From contig NC_065891.1 of NCBI RefSeq assembly GCF_905147045.1, positions 14,641,001-14,705,000 of the forward strand: a DNA stretch of 64,000 nucleotides, in the 5' to 3' direction. Below, in pieces: positions 38,701 to 50,700 of this stretch. This DNA comes from Nymphalis io. Lineage: Eukaryota; Arthropoda; Insecta; Lepidoptera; Nymphalidae. Under the pieces are notes generated by a model. It was given only the letters and a program-made list of their open reading frames with translations. It was not told the DNA's origin and ran no database searches. Each line of letters opens with the position of its first letter. Position 1 is the stretch's first letter. The translations under genes were made by a program, and so were the position numbers.

Positions 38701-41700
38701 AATTTGCGGAAACTGATTACTGGGAATTTATTTGCTATTATCTATACAAATAATTAGAATTATAGTGAAGTAAATATATAGTCAATTAGTTATAGTAAAG
38801 CCTCCTTATATACTATATTAGGTGTAGTATTTCCATTTGCTAGAACAACGACATCTTCGGCATTACTTACACGTAAACATGTTACATATAGTTGGTCCCA
38901 TGGGCAACTTTATTAAACTCTGAAACTAAGGAATGTATAACGTTAAAAATAAAAAGTAATAATCTATAAAATTCAAAACAAAAATATTACTTATGAAGTT
39001 AAGACTAATAGAACAAAATTATAACCGAGTTAATAATTGCAACCTAAAGGCCCAAAGTATTTAAAATTACCAATATAAATTTTAATAATGACATTAAAGG
39101 AAAAAATCTAAACAATACGAAACCACAACAGAGTAACGACAACTTAATTTGAACGAAACGCGATGCTAATATAACGGCAGAAGGTCACTCGACGCCGAAA
39201 AATCTGGACACCGCGATTCAGCAATTGACGTATTTAGCCGCCGCACATTTATTGGCCACGACCGCAACATATATTATTATTTTAACAACAAAAATACCAT
39301 ACATTTTTTTAACTTTTGATAGATTCCACCGATTTTGATGAAATAAAGACTAAAAGGAATGAACACTTTTTATAATAATGCAGTTATTACAATTTGTAAT
39401 TTTTAGCCGTTTCCAAGATTAGCCCGGATTCTGCTTGAGACAAGCAAAAATAAAATAAAATTGTTGTATTGCGAATTATCAGCAAATAGCCATATTAACA
39501 ACTACACACAACTACAGACAGACACTTCGATTTTATGTATTTGTATGTGGATATATAATATTAAATAAATTAATACCATGCATCGCTCTTCGTATCTGGT
39601 TTTATAACGCCTTATGGTCTTGATGGATTCACAGGATGTGGGCCAGCTGTGACAAAATCCGGAATACGTTCGATAGCATACTAGACTATTATACATGTTA
39701 AGCTGCTGTTAAGTTTCGGACAGAGCAATATTTATACTGTAGTAGTAGTAGTAGATGCTATTTAATCTATATGTGATTGTTTATTTTTCTTTCATTATTT
39801 TTGTTACTAACATAAACCGTGTTGTTATTGGCTCTGTTGAATAAATAATTTGTATAGATTGCACACGATCTCTTCTGCAAGACGAAGGACGTTTCGATAT
39901 TTATTGCATTAACTCAAAAGAGAAATCCATAGATCATTAATTATACTGTGACGTCTCCGCGTCATTCAGTCCACGCGTATGCTGCGGGGCTAAGTCTACT
40001 CGCCAATATGAGAGACCAAAAGTTAGTTACTAATAGGCCAAATTATAAAAAATATGTAAAATGTTATGTTCATTTCCGTAACCGTAACCGTAACAGCCTG
40101 TGAATGTCCCACTGCTGGGCTAAAGGCCTCCTCTCCTCTTTTTGAGGAGAAGGTTTGGAGCTTATTCCACCACGCTGCTCCAATGCGGGTTGGTAGAATT
40201 CACATGTGGCAGAACTTCAGTGAAATTAGACACATGCAGGTTTCCTCACGATGTTTTCCTTCACCGTAAAGCACGAGATGAATTATATAAAAAGCCGAGA
40301 TGGCCCTGTGGTAAGAACGCGTGAATCTTAAGCGATGATCGTGGGTTCAAACCCGGGCAAGCACCACTGAATTTTCATGTGCTTAATTTGTGATTGTGAT
40401 GTTCATTTCATTCCGAGCGAAAGGATTTGAACCGTAAAATAAAGTGCCATTCATAATATCCAGCACTAGCGGTTCATACATGGGTTGATGTTGATCGTAC
40501 AAAAAATATTATCTACATTATAAGCGTCGAAAAATCTTTTCTTATTTTTCCTCTTGAGCTGGGAGACAAAAACACGAATAGAGTAAAGTGATAACTACTC
40601 TTTAAATTCATACGAGATTCAGAAATTTCCATTCGATTATAATATAAAATTCATAAAGTAGCCTTTCGCACTTACTGGCTGAGACGTTCAGTTTTAAAGT
40701 TGTAAATTATGTTGGCATACGTGTTTATTATCGCAAAGCATAAATTGACAATGTCCTTTAATGTTCGATTCAAGGTTACCTAACTTTCATTCTAAGGTCG
40801 TTTTTAATTTGAAATAGAAAATATTTCGCTTCTTAAGTACATAATCCGCTAGCTTATGTCACTAATATAGTTTCATTAAAATTATTCACTCGCTGTATAT
40901 TTTGCAACACTACACCATAATCTCTCCGGCCCCTCCCTCACAATCATTTCATCGCATCAGTTTCGTTACACCGTAAACGAATCTATTGCAGCGCGCATCG
41001 TCTCAAACAAATAAATGTAACGTCGCTTGCACTCGTTATTCATATGGCGCTTCAACCCATCAAACCGAGTAGTGTATGGACTACGATGGCATCGGATTTG
41101 TGACGCAGGCTCGTTGGTGGCGCGCGCGGCGCTCGACTACGAGACGGCGCGCGAACACGCGCTGACGGTGCGCGCCACGGACGGCGTGACCGGCGCCTAC
41201 GCCGACCTGGCGCTCTCGCTCACCGTGCTGGACGTCAACGACTGCGCGCCCGAGTTCGACGACGACGAGTACCGCGCCACGGTGTCCGAGGCGGCGGCGG
41301 TCGGCGACCTCGTCTTGCGAGTGCACGCGTCGGACGCCGATAGCGGTATGAAACTTATGTTTTGAACTAAATCATTCTTGTTTATTTTTACAAAAATGCT
41401 AAATATTACGTGACTTATCCTTTGAAGTAATTTTATACGAAAAATTGTATTTTAATATTTTTTTATGAATCGCTTAAAGCTTCTAAAACTATTTTAGATT
41501 GTTCTTGGACAAAACTTTAGGACTTTTTAAAAATCATAATAGCCAGAGCAGAGCCGCTACCCCATTATTCTTTTATTTTACCGGCAGATTATAAACTGAG
41601 GTTTTTAAAAGCTCTGCATTGACTTAAGGTGCCAACGGCGAAGTGACGTACTCTTTGTCTTCGTGGGGACCCGAGAGGAGCGAGGAGGAGGCGCCGTTTA

Positions 41701-44700
41701 CAATCGACGCGGCGTCCGGTGACGTGCGCGTGTCGTCGCCGCTAGACCGCGAGCGCCGCGCCGCGCACCACCTGCTGCTTACCGCGACTGACTCGGGCCG
41801 ACCGCGAATGCTCACCACCGCACATCTTTTTATTAACGGTAAGTCTTGTGTAAAAATAAATGAATACTCATTACTAATATATAAGTGTTTACGCCGAACT
41901 AATATCGGGAGATCAAACGGTAAATGAAACTAAGGAAGAGCTTTCCACTGTTCACACTAAAATTTATTTTGTCTGATCGTTTAAACCACATCACTTTCAC
42001 ATTATATATATTCAGTAGCGAATCTAGACAGCGCGATTCAGGAAATTGACAGATTTTATTACCGCCATCTGTCGCTACCGTGTAGTCATACAATCTATTT
42101 ATTATACAATAAGTCCACTATTCTAACGTTTCATCGTCGCTCGACGCAGTGGAGGACGTGAACGACTGCGCGCCGCGCATGGAGCGGACGGTGGTCGCGG
42201 CGCTGGTGTCGGAGGAGGCGGCGCGGGGCACGGCGCTGGCGCGCGTGGCGGCGTGGGACGCGGACGAGCGCGACGCGGCGCGGCTGGCGTACGCGCTGCA
42301 GGGCGCGCCGGGCGAGCGCGGCGCGCTGGCCGTGCACGCGCGCACGGGCGTGCTGTCGCTGCTGGACGCGCGCGCCTGGCCCGCGCTGGCCGGCTCGCCG
42401 CGCTCCCTCAACGTGTCCGTGTCGGATGGCGCGCACGCTGCCTTCGCGAGGGTCAAACTCTCACTCGCACCCGCCAATCGGGCTCCACCACATTTCCCTC
42501 ACCTCGTACACGAGGCACGCTCCTTAGAGAATCAACCCCCTCCGCTTCTTCTGACTACGGTTAGTATTCGTTATGTCTCGTGACGCCGCCGTCGTGTGAG
42601 TCCGAGTCGTGCAGAACAAAACTGATATCTAAAGTTAAATTTTATTAAATGACAAAAATATCTTCGTGATTGTAGGTGAAAGCGTACGACGACGATGCAG
42701 GAGAGTACGGGACTGTCACATATTCCATACCATCGGCTAAACTACGCGAGACGTTCACGATAGATCCGACCAGCGGAGCTCTGGCGACTCGAGTGCCGTT
42801 AGACCGCGAGAAGCGTGCCGAGTGGGAAGTGCCGGTGACGGCGAGCGACGGCGGCGGTCTGCTGCGACACACCACCGTGCGCGTGCGCGTCGCAGATCTC
42901 AACGACAACCCGCCCGCCTTCCCTCTGCGGGAGTACCGGGCAACCGTACGGCACGACCGCGCACCTCTAGTTCCCTTCCTCACGCTAACGGCTTACGACG
43001 CGGACGCAGGAGATAACGCGCGCCTGACCTACTCAGTCTACGAAGGAGAGTTGCGAACGGACGCCGCGGGCCTATTCGCCGTCGACCCACTCACCGGTGC
43101 CCTGTCCTTCGCTCGCAACGCGTCAGCTTTCGGTGAGACTCCGAAGTCAGAAATAATAAAACAAATTCTAATGCAAGTTGTAAGCGTTACATAGTCGTTT
43201 TCTCCTCGCGCGTGCTCTAGCGTCGCGCACGGTGCAGGTGTGGGTGCGCGCGCGCGACGGCGGCGGGCTGGCGGGCGAGGCGGGCGTGGCCGTGCGCGTG
43301 CTGGCGGCGGGCGAGCGCGCGCCGCGCCTCGTGCCGCCGCCGCCCGACCTGTTCCTGCCCGAGGACGCGGCGCCCGGCACGCTCATCGCGGAGCTGCGCG
43401 CGCCGGCCGGCCCGCTGCCCGCGCTGCGCCTGGCGCCCACGCACGTCCCGCGGGACCTGTTCGCGCTGGACGCCGCCGGCCGCCTCGTGCTCGCCGCGCC
43501 CCTGGACCGCGAGACTGCCCAGGAACATGTCATAGGTTAGCTCTACTGTTATCGTATACTTTCAGTTGTTACTCTCATCTCTGTGGGGAATATTGTTATT
43601 TTTATATTTTTAATATTCTTATAGGGATCATAGCGGAGGGAACGGGGAGTCCGGCTCCGGCGACGATGGTGCTTACGCGACTGCACGTTTTGGACGTGAA
43701 CGAACACGCGCCGAGTTTCCACTCGCAACCTTACGTCGTGCATCTCGCTGAAAACACGCCGCCGCATTCCAGTGTCTTACAACGTAACGTCCTTTTTTAG
43801 TAAATTATTAGTAATATTCTAGTAATATTTGAACTCCACGCAGTATAGAAATACGTACATATACATAGATATTCTAAAAAACATCACATCGTTTTAAACA
43901 TAACTACACGGCGTTAATTGAACCAAAATAATTAAAAATTAAATTATCACTCTACAAATAGATCTCGATCCAAACTGATTGCACCAAAAAGATTCTTGTC
44001 ACTGACTTCAATTCCTACATGCGCGTATCGAATCCGCTAGTGATGGCGGACGATCCGGACTCGGGCTCCAACGGCGAGATCAAATTCTCTCTGGGCGACG
44101 GCGACGCAGACGACAGCGGGCAGGGCGTCCCGTTCGCCGTGGACGCGCACAGCGGCTGGGTGACGACGACGGCGGCGCTGGACCGCGAGGCGCGCGCCGA
44201 GTACCGCCTGGCGCTGCTCGCCGCCGACGCGGGCGCGCTGCGCCGCTCCGCGCGCGGCACGCTCGTCGTGCGCCTCGTCGACTACAACGACTGTCCGCCG
44301 CGCTTCACGCAGGACACCTACTCGACCGAGGTTTGGACTCCGTTCGATCGTTGCCGGCCCGTGGAGGTCCGCAGACGGCTGATGCGACCGTGTCGCAGGT
44401 GCGCGAGGACGCCGCGGCCGGCACGGTGGTGACGCGGCTGGCGGTGCACGACGACGACGTGGCGGGCGCGCCGCTCAGCTACTTCGTGGCGGCGGGCGAC
44501 CCTCGCGCGCGCTTCCAGGTGCGCACGTCGGGCGAAGTGTTCGTGGCGCGCGCTCTCGACCGCGAGTCCGAGCCCGCTTACTCTCTCTCCATCGCCGCCA
44601 CCGACGGCAAGTTCACGGCTTACACCGCGGTACACATTGCCGTACTCGATGTCAATGGTGATTATATTCAATTACAGAATAATATATACTTTATTATACA

Positions 44701-47700
44701 CTACAAAGATAATTGTATATATATAAAGAATATGTAACGAAATAATTGTATTATTTCTTTAATGTTTTCCAAGCTTGCCTTCATACTGGCATTTAAGTTT
44801 CGATAATAGTTTATATGTGATAGTTATAAAATTTTACAAATGTCGTTAAAAAAAGTATTTGATGTTTTAAAAAAGAATTATTTAGTATAAAAGTTATTAT
44901 TCATTACCGAGTGTATAAAAGTCCCTATTTCGACACGCAGACAATCCGCCTTACTGCGTGCGCCACCGCTACCGCGTCCGCCTGCCCGAGGACGCGGCGC
45001 GCGGGACGCGTCTCATGACTCTGCTGACTCGCGACGAGGACGAGGCTCCCAACGCACGCCTCCGTTTCTTCCTCACTGGTGATCACGCTGAAAACTTTTC
45101 TATAAACAAGGTCATTATACAATTTTTTTTTGTTATAGGTAGCCGGGCTGGCAAACAGACCATTCGATCCACCAAGTGATCACCACCGCACATAGACATA
45201 GGCGATGTAAGAAATAACATTGCCAAAGTGTTACCAACCTTGGGAACAAAGGTGCTGATGCTATGTGCCTTTGGCCTGCTAACGACTGGACAACATATAA
45301 AATAAAATATTAAGTATTGCTGTTTAGCGGTAGAATATTTTATGAGTGGGTGGTACACACCCAGACGGGCTTGCACAAAGCTTAAATTATAGATCATACA
45401 AGTTTTAAAATCAAATTGAAAATTTTCTGATATACTTTTGATAGTAATGATAAGTTAAAAATAATATCACAATTTAAGAAAGAAAAATATTATTTATATG
45501 AAAGGAAGTAAATAATACGTTTACTTAAATCAACTTATAGAAAATACACTGACAACTAATGGGTTATATACAGGAGTTTCCGTTTACAACCAACCAACAT
45601 AAAATTATTACTTGTATTAGACTACATAATTATTGTTTTTATAGGAAACTGGCGTCGTAAGTGTGGCGGCTGCTTTAGATAGAGAAACTCTTGCCATTTA
45701 CCGTTTAACAGCACACGCGCAAGATCGCGAACGATCCGAGTGGGCATGCAGCTCTGAACTAGAAGTCGCTATAGACGACGTCAACGACAATGCACCACGA
45801 TTTTCCGCGTCGATATATAGCGTCACTTTACCTGAAGATGCCGAGCTCGGAACTCTCGTCGCGAAGGTACTAGTGTATAAATTTTACTTAATATTGAACT
45901 CCTCTTTCATATGTCTGTCTATCTTAAGACTAAAAGTTAACCGTTCTAGGTGCACGCTACGGACGACGACTTAGGAGAGAACCGACTAGTGCGATATTCG
46001 TTCGTGGACGAAGTAAACGATGCGTTCGAATTAGCAAGCGACAGCGGTATAATCACCCTCCGCTCGCCGCTCGACAGAGAAACGCAAGCCGAGCACCGCC
46101 TGGTGGTGCGCGCCACGGACGGCGGCCGCCCGCCGCGCTCGGCCACGGCCAGCGTGCGCCTCACCGTCGCCGACGTCAACGACAACCCGCCCGAGTTCGA
46201 GTTCGAGCAGTACCGCGCCGTCGTGCCCGAAGTCGACGCGCCCGGCACGGAGCTTCTGCGCGTGCGCGCCACCTCGCGCGACACCGGCGTCAACGCTGAT
46301 GTTTATTACTCGTTAGTCGGTGGCGACGATCGTGAAGACTTTGCGATACAGCGAACTAGCGGCGTCGTCACCATCGCGCGTCCACTCGACTATGAGCGTA
46401 GAAAGGAATACTTTTTAACGGTTCAAGCCGTCGATGGTGGATCTCCTCCGCTTAGCGATCATGCTACAATTAATATAACCATTACTGATAGCAATGACAA
46501 CGCACCTGTGTTTTCACAGGCTTCGTACGGAGCTCGGGTACGGGAGGATGCAAGTATTGGATTTCACATCGTACAAGTCATAGCCGATGACGCAGATGCC
46601 GGTGCGAATGGTCGCGTCGCTTATTCGATAGCACGTGGCGATCGCGATGGAAGTTTTAGTATCGATCCTGATACTGGATACATTTCAGTTTCGGCAGCGC
46701 TAGACCGAGAAACAAATCCAGCTTATGTGCTGGAAGTACGTGCTAAAGACCGTGGAGTGCCAGCTCTCGAGGCCACTGCTGTGGTCAATGTTGAAGTTTT
46801 AGATGCCAACGACAACCCTCCCCTTTTCGAGCAGAGCAACTACACAGCAATTGTGCAAGAAGATAAACCTCTCGGACATACTCTCCTCAAGTTTGTTGTC
46901 CAAGACGCAGATTCACCGCCGAATGCTGCTCCTTACACTTTTGATTTTCAATCTGGAAATGAAATGGGTGCTTTTCGACTAGAACAAGATGGCTACCTAC
47001 GATCAGCGACGCGTTTTAACCATCGTATCAAAGATCGCTATGTACTACAAGTGCGAGTGTTTGACAACGGCACGCCGCCACTTTTCTCCGACGCATGGGT
47101 ATACATAAAAGTGATTGAGGAGTCTCAATATCCACCCGTTGTAACTCCTCTAGAAGTCATCGTCAATTCTTATCTTGACGAATTCCCCGGCGGTGTTATC
47201 GGTCGCGTCTTCTCATCTGATCGCGACGCATACGATTCGGTTTCCTACGCATTGGTTCCAGTTGACGGAGCACCCTATCCTGCGAATGATTTATTTGAAA
47301 TAGACCCTCACGATGGCACACTACGTGCCGCACCCAGACTCGACGTAGGAGATTACCGTCTTAATATTACAGTCAACGATGGAAAGTTTATTGGCTATGC
47401 GATCGTTAAAATCATGGTTTTATTAATATCGGATGAAATGCTTGCACAAGCTGTCGTCGTTCGATTTCGTGAAGTAACAGACCGTGATTTCGTTCTTAGT
47501 CATAGAAAAGGATTCATCCGAGCCGTAAGCGAGGCGACCGACTGCGAACCGAGTGACGTAGTCATTGTTAGTGTACAACCCTTTGGAGAAGATATTGGAA
47601 ACGAACCGAGCAGAACCCGACGCCAAGTAGCACAAGATTTGGATGTAGCTTTTGCGGTGCGAGCACCTGGCACTGATGGATTTTTACTGGCGGACTCATT

Positions 47701-50700
47701 ACGCCGACGATTACACGCACATCTGGAGCGTTTAGAAGAACGGACTCGATTAGTTATAGAGGAACTAGTACGTGCCGTTTGCGGTGGTTGCGTACACGGG
47801 ACATGCACCGAAAGAGTTGAATTGCGAGCCACAACCACTCGTGCGGTAGCTACCGACGTTTTTTCTTTAGTGGCACCACCGTACAAACTTCGCGGCGAAT
47901 GTTCCTGCACGCGAGGTTACACTGGTGATCGATGCGAGCGCCCGTATACAGAATCTACAGATATCGTTAACCCGACATGCCATTGCGACTCCTCAACCTG
48001 CGATCCAAGTGTGGGACAATGTTGCGAAGGCGACGACTGTCGTCCACCCGTTAACGTCGCACATTTATCTGGCGACGGCTACCTCGCATATCGATTAGAA
48101 CGGGGCGTCGTCGAAGGATCGCGGCTACTAGACGACGAGTTAATAATAAGTTTTCGGTTTCGTACTCGAAGACCGCGCGGCACTCTCCTGTACGCGGCGG
48201 GACGGGTAGACTTCGCAATTTTAGAAATAGTAGAGGGATACGTACAATTTCGTATGGAGCTAGGGGCCGGCGAAGCGAAGGTCCGCGCCGGCGGGCCCGT
48301 GGCGGACGGCGCGTGGCACGACGTGCGCCTGGAGCGGCGCGGCGCGGGCGCGCGCCTGGCCGTGGACCGCCGCGCCGCGCGCGCGCAGGCGCCGCCGCGC
48401 GCCGCCGTGCTGGACGCGCGCGCCGACCGCGTGCTGCTCGGCGCCGCGCTGCAGCGCCACGCGCACGCGCTGGCGCCCGAGCAGGTACGCCTCGGCCAGG
48501 CCAGCGGACGCCCGCACGCGATTACATTCTATCGTTCATTTAAAATATTCCTCCGCAGGTCACTTACGGCTTTCACGGCTGTATTACGGATATAAAATTG
48601 AGCGGTGCGTTTTTACCGCTGGAGGAAGGCGGCACGTCCGACGACGGACGGGCACAGCTGGTGCGTCGGGTGCGCGTGCGCGTGGCGGCCACTTGCCCTC
48701 CCCTCCCGCCGCCCGGACCCTGTGCCGCCCAGCCGTGCTACAACGGTGGCACGTGTAGAGAAATACCAGACCTTCTGGAAGATCCGGCGAGCACGGCGGA
48801 GGCCTACGAGTGCTCGTGTCACGCGCGGTTCCTAGGCCGGCGGTGCGAAGTAGATAGCGACCCGTGTGCGTCCCAACCTTGCCTGCACGGCGGGTTCTGC
48901 ACCGCCGAGGGCTCGGGCTCGTTCCGCTGCGCGTGCGCGGCGGGGCTGTCGGGCGCGCGGTGCGAGCGCGGCCGCTGGTGCGCCGCCGGCGTGTGCGCGC
49001 ACGGCGGCTCGTGCGAGGAGGGCGAGTGGGGCCCGTCGTGCCGGTGCCGCGGGTACTACGGCCCGCGCTGCCAGTACGACGTCGATGAGTGCGTGGGCGA
49101 GCCTTGCCTCAACGGCGCGACTTGTCTCAACGAGCCGGGTTCTTTCCGATGCCTTTGTCCGCCCGATAAGACAGGTTAGTTTTTCAATGTCACTGATTTA
49201 TTAATTGTTGTGCTCAGTGCTCGGCTTATTACAGACAGTTTGTAATATTGTTTGAAGTGTATGGTTACTGCTCCGCTCTTTGTGCTCGAAGACAGAAAAT
49301 CTAGTTATAGCTTATAACCTCTTAAATAATCAATTTTTAGTTTGGACTGCTAGATCCTAAAAAATATCAAATCAAGGCCACTTATATGGGTGACGAATTT
49401 ATTTTGATTTCTGACAAAATACACGTATTCGTAACAAAACCATCATCATTTCTCTCAAAAGTTCTTGAGCGTCTTTTGTTTTGACAACTCAATATTTTCG
49501 AGTCTTCCCACAGCCTGCTAAATGCATTTAGATCAAGCTGTTGTACGGTCACTCCAGACTTATGACATCATATTACCTACCTATGGATAAATTGCAAATT
49601 ATGTAGTGAAAACTAAAAAGTAACCATTTTTATGGTTAAAAACAGGAAAAAAATAACGACAACTGTGATTAAGTTCATAGTCACAAAGAATAATTATTAA
49701 AATAAATAACAAACTATTATAATTTTATACGTCACGTTATAAAAAAACGTTGTAAAAATATTACCAATTACAATTTTCAATTCGACCCAGTTGTTTTATA
49801 TCTCTTTACTTCAAAAACAGCACGAGATAAATTTTTATTTTACTCGTACGAAGTCGAAACGGACAGCTAGTTATATATAATTATACTTTTTACACAATAT
49901 AGTATCTTTATATTACGCATGACAATTATTTTGATTTTGACTATTAATTGCTAATTGGTAGAAAATTGCTATAACTTTTACAATAAATACAGGTATGAAC
50001 TGCGGTAACCCGTTGTACTCGGACGCAGTAGTAGCAGGCGAAGCTGCAGGTGGCGGCCGCGCCCTTCGCGAGCTGTGGTCGTGGGCTCTGCAAGAACGCT
50101 GGCCACTCGGCGTCGCAGTCGCTGCGCTGCTTTTACTATCAGCCTTAATACTGCTGCCCTTCTTGTTGCGACGCACGAGACGCCCCCGAGTTCCCCCCGC
50201 GCCGCTCAACAGCGCCATCGAAAAACTTCCGCCGCGCGCTTCCAAGCTCTCTAATTTAGAGGCGGTGCGTCGCGGCCGACCCGCTTCATGTGCGGAGCCG
50301 CCGCCACTCAACAACATCGACACTCTTCGCTCGTACGGCTCTGCCGGCGACGAACTCGAGGGCATCCCTCCCGATTATCTCCGCAACCTCAACATAGACC
50401 CGGTCGATCGGAAACCCTGGTCGGAACAGATGCATCTGCACACATTTGTCGATAATAAAATTTATAACGGTAAGACCTACTCCTTTTCAAGATCAGATCC
50501 GATGTCAATCGCAGTAGCGATCGAAAGGAACTAAATTAACTGTTCGCTCGCAGATCTGAAAGGATGCAACACGCGAGTCCGCGTCCCGTCCCCGGCGGCG
50601 GCGCGGCGCGGCGCGGGCGAGCCGCACCTCGTGGGCGGCTACCACTGGGACTGCTCCGACTGGTGCGGCGGCGGCGGCGCGCTGCCCGGCATCAGCGAGG

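Larger units (their letters stand above)
38179..41108 (+). other. kug: Largest internal kug intron (2.93 kb)
   Basis: Phase-1 intron between EC21 halves. It holds a possible 24-nt microexon (38261-38284), a head-to-head pair of family-B SINEs (40086-40445), and a short CGATTCAG-containing block at about 39210 that recurs at 42033. No other gene recognised. Confidence 0.7.

Noticed and set aside
40294..40365. Functional tRNA gene
   Set aside because: A- and B-box motifs are present but there is no cloverleaf acceptor stem; the element is a SINE repeated at 63951 and elsewhere.
41081..41326. Minus-strand 81-codon frame opposite kug exon 19
   Set aside because: Antisense of cadherin coding sequence; Val/Arg/Glu-rich shadow.
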